Source: Begonia masoniana (taxonomy: Eukaryota; Streptophyta; Magnoliopsida; Cucurbitales; Begoniaceae). Taken from it: a DNA stretch of 64,000 bases. The notes beneath the pieces are model-generated. The model made no database searches and was not told where the DNA came from. It saw only the letters and a program-made list of their open reading frames with translations. A program made the position numbers and the translations under genes. Positions 1 through 11,708 of the stretch are shown here, piece by piece. The DNA lies in contig CM039505.1 of assembly GCA_022432975.1 (NCBI GenBank), positions 46,172,544 to 46,236,543 on the forward strand. The letters run 5' to 3'. Within the stretch, counting starts at the first letter, position 1. Each line of letters starts with the position of its first letter.

Positions 1-47
1 AAATGATCCGGGAAAACTATTACATGGCAAAATGCCGGGTGTTACAG
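1..47 (-). repeat. Terminal remnant of a Ty3/gypsy-type LTR
   Basis: The sequence ends in CCGGGTGTTACA. This resembles the plus-strand right ends of the two gypsy LTRs further along (CCGGGTGCTACA at 39757 and CCGGGCGTTACA at 62395). Only the last bases of the LTR would lie in the window, so the call rests on this short terminus. No TSD can be tested because the other end is outside. Confidence 0.35.
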
Positions 48-318
48 ACTTAGACAATAAAGGAACCATATTGTCACTTTTTGGAGGTTCCATCTAAAAA
101 GCTTGAACAGCGTTGGGAATGAACACCCCTCCCAAAATCAGCTGAGGTTGTACTTTGGACTACATCAAAATTTAGGAGGATGTGGGAATGTGGATGATGT
201 GGACATAACGTAGTAAGAAAATAGTGAATCAAAGCTCCATAGGGATGTGTCTGATTTGAGGAATGTGGGTGACGTGGCTGAAGAATGTGCATTATTATAT
301 ATATATATATATATATAT
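48..318. other. Intergenic stretch ending in a (TA)n tract
   Basis: No supported coding region is visible. A perfect (TA)n run occupies about 295-318 and directly abuts the left edge of the duplicated gypsy block. Only short chance ORFs occur. Confidence 0.6.
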
Positions 319-420
319 GCCCACAATAATTTATGAGAGAAGAGTCCCCTCATTTTGAGCTTTGATGAAGAGAATGTTGGAGAACCCGAGTTGGAAGGTC
401 ACAGCTCTCATAGATGGAGG

Positions 421-1699
421 CAGTACCCACAATTTCATTGGCAAGCTACCGTAAATAGATGTGGGTTGTTGATGATTCAAGATAAAAAGCTCCAAGTTGA
501 GATTGCTAACCGAGAGAGGATAGATTGTGTTGGACGATGCCTAGCATCATTCAAGGTAAGCCCCAACTAAATTCATACATTCCCTTACAACCAAACATGG
601 AACCAATGAATGTTAGATCTTATCGGTACGACAGTACCCTTTCTACCAAAAGATTGAAATAGAAAAGATAGTGAGACAACTCCTACAGACTGTGTTAGGA
701 TTAGACGCCATAATCCAACCTGTAACGAACGATCCGGAATACGAAAAAGAAAACGAGAAAATAATAGACACTGAATTTTATGTGGAAAAATCCTTACGGG
801 AAAAAACCACGGGTAAAGGAACAAATCTACTATAAAGATCGAAATACAACTGCAGGTTTTGTGACTCTAGTTTACATCAATTTATAAAGAAAACAAAACC
901 CTAATAAGATTCCCAAAATGGGCCTAACCGGTTTGGCCCATATAGAATTCGGTCACACCAAATTCTAACAATCTTCACCTTGACACGAATTCCATATAAG
1001 AGATCCAACAGACTACTCGGCCCAACTCAAAGCGAATCCAGAACACTGAACTCTGATAATCTCCACCTTCGAAATTTCGGTGCAAAGAAACAAATCTTCA
1101 AAAATATTAAAAATATCATTCTCTGTCACAAAGGCCCTAGATGGGCCATCTTAGCAACTAATGCTAATCAGGTTTAAATTATTTAAGCCACGATGTTAAT
1201 ATCTTCACATCGTCATCCAAATCTTTCTCAAATCTCAAAAATTCTTTCATCTACTTTATGTCCACAGTCAGATGACACTAGCAATTTCTCATTTTCATCT
1301 CCAGTTTTACTAGTAAAGAAAATCGAATGGGGGATGGCGATTTTGTGTCGACTATCGAGCTTTTAAACAATGTAACAGTCGAAGATAGATACCCAATTCC
1401 AGTTATGGATGAGCTTCTTGACGAGCTCCATGGGGCTATGTTCTTCTCCAAGCTAGATTTAAGATCAGGTTTCCCTTAGATTCTTCTAAGACGGCTTTTC
1501 ATACAAATGAAGGGCATTATGAGTTTGTTGTAATATCGTTTGGTCTCACCAATGCTCCTGGCACGTTCCAAAGTCTCATGAACGACCTCTTCTGCCCTTA
1601 TCGTCGAAAGTTCATATTGGTACTCTTTGATGATATTCTTGTGTATTCGAAGAAGTGGGAAGAGCACCTCTCACATATACGAATTGTTCTTATTATTTC
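421..1699 (+). repeat. Tandem duplication unit 1 inside gypsy copy A
   Basis: This segment of about 1.28 kb is repeated almost identically at 1704-2978, with a join near 1700 (TTATTT followed by CAGGTCAGTACC). Both units carry the same inserted copia LTR fragment and the same small RT deletion just after the DLRSGFP motif. Those changes therefore came before the tandem duplication. Unit 2 has a few single-base deletions in its first 150 bases. Confidence 0.9.
693..970 (-). repeat. Ty1/copia LTR fragment within unit 1
   Basis: It begins TGTTAGGATT and ends AATTCTAACA, so both strands show TGTTAG...CTAACA ends. On the minus strand the LTR is preceded by CAAGGTGAAGAT, a typical copia polypurine tract, which places about 971-1288 as the 3' internal end of a minus-strand copia element. 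Copy B (18721-18770) lacks all of this and reads continuously through the gypsy RT, so it is an insertion specific to copy A, accompanied by a short deletion. Confidence 0.7.
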
Positions 1700-1703
1700 A
1701 GGT

Positions 1704-2978
1704 CAGTACCCACAATTTCATTGGCAAGCTACCGTAAATAGATGGGGTTGTTGATGATTCAAGATAAAAGCTCCAGTTGAGATTGCTAACCGAGAGAGGA
1801 TAGATTGTGTTGGACGATGCCTAGCATCATCAAGGTAAGCCCCAACTAAATTCATACATTCCCTTACAACCAAACATGGAACCAATGAATGTTAGATCTT
1901 ATCGGTACGACAGTACCCTTTCTACCAAAAGATTGAAATAGAAAAGATAGTGAGACAACTCCTACAGACTGTGTTAGGATTAGACGCCATAATCCAACCT
2001 GTAACGAACGATCCGGAATACGAAAAAGAAAACGAGAAAATAATAGACACTGAATTTTATGTGGAAAAATCCTTACGGGAAAAAACCACGGGTAAAGGAA
2101 CAAATCTACTATAAAGATCGAAATACAACTGCAGGTTTTGTGACTCTAGTTTACATCAATTTATAAAGAAAACAAAACCCTAATAAGATTCCCAAAATGG
2201 GCCTAACCGGTTTGGCCCATATAGAATTCAGGTCACACCAAATTCTAACAATCGTCACCTTGACACGAATTCCATATAAGAGATCCAACAGACTACTCGG
2301 CCCAACTCAAAGCGAATCCAGAACACTGAACTCTGATAATCTCCACCTTCGAAATTTCGGTGCAAAGAAACAAATCTTCAAAAATATTAAAAATATCATT
2401 CTCTGTCACAAAGGCCCTAGATGGGCCATCTTAGCAACTAATGCTAATCAGGTTTAAATTATTTAAGCCACGATGTTAATATCTTCACATCGTCATCCAA
2501 ATCTTTCTCAAATCTCAAAAATTCTTTCATCTACTTTATGTCCACAGTCAGATGACACTAGCAATTTCTCATTTTCATCTCCAGTTTTACTAGTAAAGAA
2601 AATCGAATGGGGGATGGCGATTTTGTGTCGACTATCGAGCTTTTAAACAATGTAACAGTCGAAGATAGATACCCAATTCCAGTTATGGATGAGCTTCTTG
2701 ACGAGCTCCATGGGGCTATGTTCTTCTCCAAGCTAGATTTAAGATCAGGTTTCCCTTAGATTCTTCTAAGACGGCTTTTCATACAAATGAAGGGCATTAT
2801 GAGTTTGTTGTAATATCGTTTGGTCTCACCAATGCTCCTGGCACGTTCCAAAGTCTCATGAACGACCTCTTCTGCCCTTATCGTCGAAAGTTCATATTGG
2901 TACTCTTTGATGATATTCTTGTGTATTCGAAGAAGTGGGAAGAGCACCTCTCACATATACGAATTGTTCTTATTATTT
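1704..2978 (+). repeat. Tandem duplication unit 2 inside gypsy copy A
   Basis: This is the second unit of the 1.28-kb tandem repeat. It reads on past the [10 protein letters not shown] motif into the region that unit 1 lacks (LTANQLFVKETKCRF, VDYLGHII), so unit 2 keeps the original right-hand continuation. Copy B has no such duplication. Confidence 0.9.
1972..2250 (-). repeat. Ty1/copia LTR fragment within unit 2 (duplicate)
   Basis: This is the tandem-duplicated counterpart of 693-970 with the same TGTTAG...CTAACA ends. The adjoining internal fragment is at about 2251-2568. It differs from the first copy by only a few bases. Confidence 0.7.
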
Positions 2979-3771
2979 TAACAGCCAATCAATTGTTTGT
3001 GAAAGAGACAAAATGCAGGTTTTCTGTTACGCAGGTTGATTATCTGGGCCATATAATTTTTTAGCGGGAAGTAACAATTTGTGATTGAAAGTGATTATAG
3101 TGGGATCGGTGTTGAAGCAGTTCTTTCCCAAATAATAGACCAGTAGCTTATTTTAGCGAAGCATTGAAAGGGTCAGCACTATTGTTGTCTAAGTACCAAT
3201 GAGAAAGAGATGTTGGCTACTGTCAAGCCTATCCAGAAATGGCACAAGCTTAGTGGTTATCAAAGATCCTTGGGTATGATTATGAAATTGAATACAAGTG
3301 TGCTTTGAGAATCAGGCTGCTGAATCCTTGTCTCGTGTGGTGGAATTTCAGTTTCTATATATTTCAATGCCTCGTACAAACTGGTGGACAGAGTTAGAAG
3401 AGGAGGTGAAGCAGGATCCCTTTTACAAGGATCTTTCTCATACACAGTCACCTAACCAATTGATACAGCGAGATGGGATACGGTTCAAAACGGTAAAGTG
3501 TACATGAGTCCAACTTCAACTTTTGGTTCAACAAATATTGCAGACTGCCACTCTTCTCCGACTGAAGGACATTTTTGGTTCCAAAAAACACTATCCTGCA
3601 TCAAATCTAGTTTTTTTGTGGCCTAGCATGAGAAAAACAGTGAAAAGATGCAAGGTTGATTGTATGAAACCAGCCGGGTTGCTTCAACCATTACAAAGTC
3701 CCAATCAGCTGTGGTCAGATGTGTCGATGGACTTTATTGAAGGGCTACCTCCAACAAATGAATATACAGTC

Positions 3772-4083
3772 TGTTGGAATATTATCTCTATTAAGTGGTT
3801 TAATAAATACATAAAAAATACAGAAAAATAACATGTGTTATAACTACCCACTTTCCACGTCTTTTCTCTCTGATGGTTAGAGAAAATAAAAGGAAGATAT
3901 ATACGGTTTTGGTCCCTAAGCCACTATCTCGATTCATTCTGTGAAACACCATCGACAGAGAGAGAAGTTGGTTTAGAAGAACCAAAACCAGAAGCTTGAA
4001 ACGAGAATGGCCGGAGGTATGTTCGATCTTTAATTCCGCATTATTTCTAATCATTCAAGTTTAACACGATTAGATAGTCTACA
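3772..4083 (+). repeat. 5' LTR of the plus-strand copia element
   Basis: This LTR is 312 bp, starts TGTTGGAATATT and ends AGTCTACA, and matches the 3' LTR at 9541-9852. The three differences seen are AAAAGG/AAAGGG, TTTAGAAG/TTTAAAAG and CACGAT/CACGGT; all are transitions. Confidence 0.97.
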
Positions 4084-5182
4084 TTTGGTATCAGAGCAAT
4101 AATAATCTCTGCCTTCTTCGTTAATGGAAATTTTGAAATTAGGGCATTGATCTTTTGTGTTTTGTTTTGAATTTTAATGTTAGAAATCTTCATGAAATTT
4201 GATTTCTATAATGTCTGGGTTCATTTTGCATGATTTTGTTGTGATTTTGATGGAAAAATCTCCGGGTTTTTGAGTCGGGTCGTAACAGGTCGTTTGGATC
4301 CGCCAGAGGTTGAAGACGACACTGTTCTACACACTGTAGCTTATGCTTTTGATTTTGATTTTTTATTTTTTTAGTTTTTCGTAAATCAAAGGCAGAAAAC
4401 AACTATTCTGTTTTGACTGAGAATGCATGTTTTTCAACCTGACAATGAAGACAAAAAGCATGATTAAAGTGAATAATAAAATAATCATTTAAATGCCTGT
4501 AAAAGCGTGATTTTCAAATGCAACAGAGAAGAGCAAAAATTTGGTATGAATGGACTTGATTCTCCTAAGCCCACTATTAAGTTGCCCAGATCATATCTTT
4601 GTTATTAAGGCCTGAGAATTATCCTGGGCCAATTGAAAATCAACCTATGTCTTTCTTTATATGAAATGCATAATGTATACTATATTTTGTGCATTTAATT
4701 TAATTTAGGCAATTCACATTATTTATATTTTGAACATGTTATATAAATGTTATTGTGAATTAAATTTAATGTCAAATGATTCATGTAATTTAGCTAATTA
4801 GAGAGTAGCCACAGCATCTTTAATTAGGCTAAATCAAATATAAGTATTTAGAATCATATTAAGACATTAATTGTAATTAATTTCATTTGATATGATAGAT
4901 TTTATCCCACAGGAATTTCTATTATATTTATGCAATTAATTAGGATGAAATATCATATAATATTTCCTAATTTACCCACAGGAGTTAGGAAAAGGAACAT
5001 GATTTGATAGTTTTATCATAAAGTTATAAATGTATCTGACTGAATTAAATCTTTAGTCCACAGACAAGTTTTATGTCATTAGATACATTTTAATTTAAGC
5101 ATGATTTACGTTGGTAAAACATGATTTATGTCTATTTGTCTCATTTAAATTTATAAGCATGGTTGATTGAATTTTTGCAGTT
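4084..5182 (+). other. Copia 5' leader (PBS and untranslated region)
   Basis: The 1.1-kb AT-rich region between LTR and gag start opens with the tRNA-Met PBS. No coding signal is evident. A leader of this size is normal for copia elements. Confidence 0.8.
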
Positions 5183-8100
5183 ATGATGACTGGTGGTATT
5201 TCTGATATTAAATGTGAGATTCCCGAACTTGTGGGTGATAACTATAAGGTCTGGAAAGAGAGAATTCTTCTTCATTTGGGATGCTTGGACATTGATGATG
5301 CTATAAGGAAAGACGAGCCAATCATTGATGATGAGAGTACTTTGGATGATTTAACTCTTTATGAACGATGGGAACGGTCAAACCGTCTCAGTATGATGTT
5401 CATAAAGACTAAAATATCCGAGAGTATTCGTGGTTCGATTGAGGAGCATAAAAATGTCAAAGCATTACTGAAGACGATTGATGAGCAGTTTGCAACTTCT
5501 GATAAAGCTCTTGCCAGTACCCTTATAATTAAGTTCACATCCACGAGGCTCACTACAGTAAAAGGTGTGCGTGAGCACATCATGAAGCTACGGGACATTG
5601 CGGCTCAGCTTAAAAGACTTGAGGTTGAGATGTCAGAGTCTTTCTTGGTGCATTACATATTGGCGACCCTTCCATCAGCATATGGAGCCTTTAAGATCTC
5701 CTATAACACACATAAGGAAAAATGGTCAATTAATGAACTTATGACCATGTGTGTTCAGGAAGAGAATAGGTTGTCTATGGATTTGGGTGAGAGTGCACTT
5801 ACAGTTACACATGAGAAGGACCATAAAGCTCGTAAGCCAAAGGGAAAAGGGAAAATACCGGCAACCGGAGGGATTAAGAAAGACCCGAAGGAGATAAGGT
5901 GTTTCTTTTGTAACAAAAAGGGGCACATTAAGAAAGATTGCCCGAAGTTTCCAATATGGCTTGAGAAGAAAGGTAACTTGATCTCTTTTGTCTGTTATGA
6001 ATCTAATATGGTTGATATTAATTATAACACATGGTGGATTGATTCTGGTTCTACAGTCCATGTTTCTAATACCTTACAGGGTATGCGAAACCTAAGGAAG
6101 CCAACTCCAAATGAAGAAGGCATCTATTCCGGAAATGGGATGCAATAACGTGTGGAGGCAATTGGAACATGTTGTTTACTTTTAAGCAGTGGTTTTAATT
6201 TATGTTTGGAAAAGACTTTTTATGTTCCTAACTTTTCTAGGAATTTAATTTCTGTTTCAAAACTTGTACCTTTGGGATACTCTTTCAACTTTTATGGAAC
6301 ATCGTTTGATTTGTTTTATAAATCTAGTAATGTTGGGAGTGGTACTTTGTTGAATGGTCTTTTCTCTATTGATTTACAACATGACACTGCTTATAATGTT
6401 ATACATGTTCAATCTGGTATAAAACGTTGTGTTATAAATGAAGATTCTTCTACTTTGTGGCACCGGAGATTAGGACATATCTCTATTGAGAGGATTAAGA
6501 GATTAGTAAAAGATGGAGTACTTAGTACTTTAGATTTTACTGATTTTGATACATGTGTGGACTGCATTAAGGGAAAGCAGACCAATAAATCCAAGAAAGG
6601 TGCTACGAGGAGTACAACCATTTTAGAGATCATCCATTCAGATATTTGTTGTCCTGATATGGATATGCATGGTCCGAAATATTTCATCTCTTTCATTGAT
6701 GATTACTCACGATATATGTACATCTACTTTCTTCATTCTAAAAATGAAGCTTTAGACGCCGTTAAGATTTTCAAGGCGGAAGTAGAGAAACAGTGCGATA
6801 AGCAAATTAAGATTGTGAGAACAGATAGAGGTGGAGAATATTATGGTAGATACACCGAGAAGGGACAATTGGCTGGTCCATTTGCAAAGTTTCTTCAAGA
6901 GCATGGGATTGTGCCCCAATACACTATGCCTGGTTCTCCGGACCAGAATGGTGTTGCAGAAAAAAGAAACCGAACATTGATGGACATGGTCCGGAGTATG
7001 CAGAGTAACTCCAACCTTCCAAAGTCATTATGGATTGATACTCTTAAGACGGCTGTGTATATATTAAACCGAGTTCCAACCAAGGCTGTCCCAAAGACGC
7101 CATTTGAGTTATGGAAAGGTTGGAAACCGAGTTTGCGTCATATACGTGTTTGGGGATGTCCGTGTGAAGTAAGAGTATATAATCCGCAAGAAAAGAAACT
7201 GGACCCAAGGACTATTAGTGGGTATTTCATTGGATATGCCGAAAGATCTAAGGGGTACAAATTCTATTGTCGTTCTCACAGCACTAGAATTGTGGAATCA
7301 AGAAATGCAAAATTTCTTGCGAATGACTTGATCAGTGGGAGCGATCGATCCTGGAACACCGTTCCAGATAATGATCATTTAGAAGCGCAACCATCGTGCT
7401 CAAGTAATAGATTGATTGTTATTCACAACAACCCTCGAGACCAACCGGCTATTGTGAGAACAATCACTGAAATTCCACAAGTTGTTGATAATGAGCCAGT
7501 AGATCAGATTGCTCAGGAGTTATCTGAAATAGTTGTACAACCGGTTGATCAACAAATTCTACAAGATGATGTTGATTCAACATTAAGGAGATCTACTAGA
7601 GTCAAGAAGTCAGCTATTTCTAGTGATTATGTTGTGTATTTGCAAGAATCGGATTTTAATGTCGGAGCCGAAAATGATCCTGAAACGTTTTTGCAAGCCA
7701 CAAGTTGTGCAGAGTCAAGATTCTGGCATGACGCCATGAAGGATGAAATGGATTCTATGGCCGTTAATGGAGTCTGGGATCTTGTCACGTTGCCTGATGG
7801 AGTAAAAACCATAGGATGCAAATGGGTCTTTAAGACAAAGAAAGACTCAATGGGCAACATTGAAAGATATAAAGCTAGACTCGTTGCTAAAGGAATTCAC
7901 TCAAAGGGAAGGAATCGACTACAAGGAGACATTCTCTCCTGTATCTAAGAAAGATTCTCTTCGCATAATCATGGCATTAGTTGCACATTTTGATTTAGAG
8001 TTGCAACAAATGGATGTGAAAACGGCATTTCTTAATGGAGAATTAGAGGAAGAGGTATACATGAAACAACCTGAAGGATTTTCCTCTAGTAGTGGTGAGC

Positions 8101-9248
8101 ATTTGGTGTGCAAGCTTAAGAAATCCATATATGGATTGAAGCAAGCTTCTCGTCAATGGTATTTGAAATTCCATGATGTTATCTCTTCGTTTGGTTTTGT
8201 AGAGAACGTTATGGATCATTGTATATACCAAAAGATCAGTGGGAGTAAGCTTTGTTTCCTTGTTCTATATGTGGATGATATTTTGCTTGCAGCTAACGAC
8301 AAGGGTTTGTTATATGAGGTGAAACAATTTCTCTCTAAGAATTTCGACATGAAGGATATGGGTGATGCGTCTTATGTCATTGGCATTAAGATACATAGAG
8401 ACAGAGATAGAGGTGTTTTGGGTCTGTCTCAAGAAACCTATATCAATAAGGTTTTAGAGAGATTTCGGATGAAAGATTGTTCACCAAGTGTAGCTCCCGT
8501 TGTTAAGGGTGATAAGTTTGGTTTGGACCAATGCCTAAGGAATGATCTCGAAAGAGAACAAATGAAAAACATTCCATATGCTTCTGCTGTTGGAAGCCTG
8601 ATGTATGCTCAGATCTGCACAAGACCTGACATTGCATTTGTTGTTAGGGTATTGGGAAGATATCATAGTAATCCAGGTTTGGACCACTGGAAGGCTGCAA
8701 AAAAAGTGATGAGATACCTTTAAGGAACGAAGGATTACATGCTTATATTCAGACGGACTGATACTCTAGAGGTGGTGGGCTACTCCGATGCAGACTTTGC
8801 CGGATGTGTTGATTCACGAAAATCGACATCTGGTTATGTTTTCATGCTCGCTGATGGAGCTGTATCATGGAGGAGTGCAAAGCAGACATTGACTGCTACT
8901 TCCACCATGGAGGCCGAGTTTTTATCATGTTTTGAGGCTACTTCGCATGGTGTATGGATGAAGAGTTTCATTGCTGGGCTTAGGATTGTTGATTCCATCT
9001 CTAGGCCATTGAAGTTGTTCTGTGACAACTCAGCTGCGATTTTTATGGCTAAGAACAATAAGAGTGGTAGTCGAAGTAAACACATCGACATTGAGTACTT
9101 AGCCATTAGAGAACGTGTTAAGGAAAAGAAAGTGGTCATTGAGCACATTAGCACTGAGTTGATGATTGCAGATCCTTTGACTAAAGGCATGCCACCAAAG
9201 AAATTCAAGGATCATGTAGAACGAATGGGACTTGGTTCCGTTTTGTGA
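5183..9248 (+). pseudogene. Copia Gag-Pol polyprotein, broken by two stops and one frameshift
   Basis: Order: Gag (from 5183), CCHC knuckle CFFCNKKGHIKKDC (about 5898-5940), protease WWIDSGST (about 6032-6055), GAG-pre-integrase LWHRRLGHIS (about 6455), integrase with FIDDYSRY, RTDRGGEY and DQNGVAEKRNRT, then RT (WVFKTK, YVDDILLA at about 8270) and RNase H (YSDADFAGCVDSRKSTSG, KHIDIEY). This is the standard Ty1/copia PR-IN-RT-RH order. A TAA at 6146-6148 lies in frame inside the protease. An extra A in GGAATTC near 7893 shifts the frame within RT. A TAA at 8721-8723 is in frame between RT and RNase H, where a CAA-type codon is expected. As sequenced the copy is non-autonomous, but every domain is still readable. 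Confidence 0.95.
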
Positions 9249-9540
9249 TTTTATTTCGTTGTAAAAACGAATGATTTAGTGAAACTCTATTAGTGATGAT
9301 TTCTCATATGCATTAGTTTTTATTATGCGCATATTGATTATTTGAGAAATATCGTTAAAGTTTGGACCTAGGATAAACATATGGTTTATTCATTAAGTTT
9401 TGTGGGTTATGGTTGAGAAATATGATACATTGTGATACATGGAAGATAATGCTCATTTTATTAGAGGACTTATCGCTATGATTCATGTGTCATATTTCTC
9501 ATTGTGGTACATGTTTGGATTTATTAACCAAGTGGGAGAA

Positions 9541-9852
9541 TGTTGGAATATTATCTCTATTAAGTGGTTTAATAAATACATAAAAAATACAGAAAAATAA
9601 CATGTGTTATAACTACCCACTTTCCACGTCTTTTCTCTCTGATGGTTAGAGAAAATAAAGGGAAGATATATACGGTTTTGGTCCCTAAGCCACTATCTCG
9701 ATTCATTCTGTGAAACACCATCGACAGAGAGAGAAGTTGGTTTAAAAGAACCAAAACCAGAAGCTTGAAACGAGAATGGCCGGAGGTATGTTCGATCTTT
9801 AATTCCGCATTATTTCTAATCATTCAAGTTTAACACGGTTAGATAGTCTACA
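9541..9852 (+). repeat. 3' LTR of the plus-strand copia element
   Basis: It is the same length (312 bp) as the 5' LTR and follows the purine tract. It is followed by the TSD CAGTC, after which the gypsy integrase sequence resumes. Confidence 0.97.
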
Positions 9853-10260
9853 CAGTCATCATGGTAGTGGTGGATTGCTGACAAAATATGCCCACTCTGT
9901 AGCCTTAAAGCATCCTTTTTAGTGCTGACACTGTGGCTAAGGTATTCATATCTAATGTGGTTCGCTTCCATGGAGTCCCAACTTCTATTGTCAGTGACAG
10001 AGACAAGGTATTCATCGGTTCCTTTTGGCAAGCGTTGTTTCGATTATAAGAAACTCAGCATGAGTTCAAGTAGTAAATTGAACCTTGGAGCAATGCTTAT
10101 GATGTTTTGCAAGCGACCAGCCTCAAAACATCCTGTTAACAGAGTGAAATACAACCCAAAGTCTGAAGTTTGAGCTCCAGTAAAAGATTCAACCTGGGAG
10201 AATGAACGAAAGTTTCGCAGGACATATCCAGATTTTATCCTTGCGGAAAATGATTCATAA

Positions 10261-11708
10261 GGATTCTAAATCCAATAAGCCAGATTGAATTGGTCTTTAG
10301 TGGTAGGCAGATAGTTGCAGTTTATTCTCCTATTTCTTAGCCTTGTTTGTTATGATTTAGATTTCGGTGTCAAGGCTATGTAAATGGCCTTAGTTTATTG
10401 GAAGAAAAAGGGTCACTAAAAATTCGTCCAATAATTCTTCTTCTCCTCCCTAATTACCTTTTAAAGTATCAAGAAGCTGATAGTCAATCGTCGACACCTT
10501 AGAAATTAACTAAGGAACGGTGCATTATCACTAAAGTCGGAGTTAAAGAACCATTTCAAGAAATCCCCGTAATCTTCTATCAGAAACCCCACATGACTAT
10601 ATGCTCAATGCTGCAACTATTTGTTCTTTCACCCAATCATAATTTTTCGTAAAATAAAAGATATAAGAAATGATAAACAGATTTAAAAAATACCATAAAG
10701 CAGTATCTACAACAAGAAGAAGCATGCGATGGAGGTGTGGGTCCCTCCATTATGACGAGGACCCATCTTATTTAACGTAGAATTGACAAAAAAAAAAAAA
10801 AAAAAAAACTTTCTTCTTTCTTCGGCGGTGCCTCGATTTTAGCAAGATTTTAGGGATGTGTCTTATTTAGAGGTTGTCATTTAGTGACAAATTTTCCCTA
10901 TAAATAAGGAAGTCTTCATTGCATCTAGACATCTGAGAATTCATCCAAAGAAGAAGGAAATAGTGAGGGTTATTTTGAAAGAAGAGAAAAGAAAGACTGT
11001 AAGAGAAAAATAGGTGAAGTATTCTTGACTATAATTTTAAGAGTAGTGATTTCTCTTAGTGAATATTTTCTAGAATATTCGATATCTATAAAAATATTGT
11101 AAATCCTATTTTTCATAGTGAGATTTTTCTGGACTCGGTCCGTGTAACTTTTTCTCGATTTGAGTTTCCACGTAAAAATTCTCAGTGTTCATTTTAGCCA
11201 TTATTTCTCTTACTTCTTGGCTGTTATAATTTTACGGCGTGGAAAAAATATTCTTGGTATTTTTCAGATCGCATATGTTATTGTTTCTCGTATTACTTAT
11301 TTAGTGGTGTAATTGTACTGTGTAAGTAAATTTTGTCTAAGAGACTGGATTTTAAGTGGAACCGTTTGTGACCCCTCCAGACTTTTCTAGAAACTTAATT
11401 AGAAAGGTAATTTTGTCTTGGAGATTGTCCAGTACAGTCTTTCCTGAAAATTATCCTGATCAGTACTCTTCACATATTACAACGGCGACATTATTATTAT
11501 TATTCTCACCAATTTTTTTTATTCCCAACCGAAGGAAAGTGTTGGTGAAAACATAACAGAGCAAATACTTGTGTAGTTGCATAAGCCATCAGAAATCACC
11601 CGAAATAGTGCTAAATCGAACGAAACCAGTTCAAATAACACTTTCGGTCGAAACTTTGTCTTAATTTCGGAACCAAACTTTGAATTCATGGTTCAGTTCC
11701 AGTTTGGC
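10261..11708 (+). repeat. Non-coding tail shared by copies A and B, with TATA-like box
   Basis: It is homologous to about 25035-26322. It contains TATAAATA at 10899-10906 (25520-25527 in copy B), followed by a transcript-leader-like run and an LTR-like stretch (GAGTTTCCACGTAAAA at about 11163). A poly-A run sits at about 10790-10808. Copy A keeps about 190 bp (10230-10420) that copy B has lost. It may be the element's 3' LTR or an older unrelated LTR carried along. No matching left-hand LTR was found. Confidence 0.55.

Larger units (their letters stand above)
3772..9852 (+). mobile_element. Ty1/copia LTR retrotransposon, nested in gypsy copy A
   Basis: This element is complete: two 312-bp LTRs (TGTTGG...CTACA), a 5-bp TSD CAGTC on both sides (3767-3771 and 9853-9857), a PBS TGGTATCAGAGC directly after the 5' LTR (about 4085-4096) matching initiator tRNA-Met, and a purine-rich tract AAGTGGGAGAA just before the 3' LTR. 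Copy B at about 24645-24660 shows the uninterrupted target (ATACAGTCATCATGG), which confirms the ends. By eye the LTRs differ at three positions, so the insertion is fairly recent. Confidence 0.97.
319..11708 (+). mobile_element. Decayed Ty3/gypsy block, copy A (interrupted by copia)
   Basis: The block is homologous to 18363-26322 (copy B), and both copies share sharp left and right limits. Its pieces, in plus orientation, are a degenerate pre-RT region (about 600-690), an RT segment with motifs like [15 protein letters not shown] and [15 protein letters not shown] (about 1390-1700, again at 2670-3060), integrase (a CCxx-type knuckle remnant then [11 protein letters not shown] at about 3650-3760) and a chromodomain-like tail (10100-10260). 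The integrase and chromodomain wording fits chromoviruses, probably Reina-like, which is inference. Frameshifts, stops and deletions occur throughout, so it is a fossil. The segment 3772-9852 is a later copia insertion. Confidence 0.75.
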
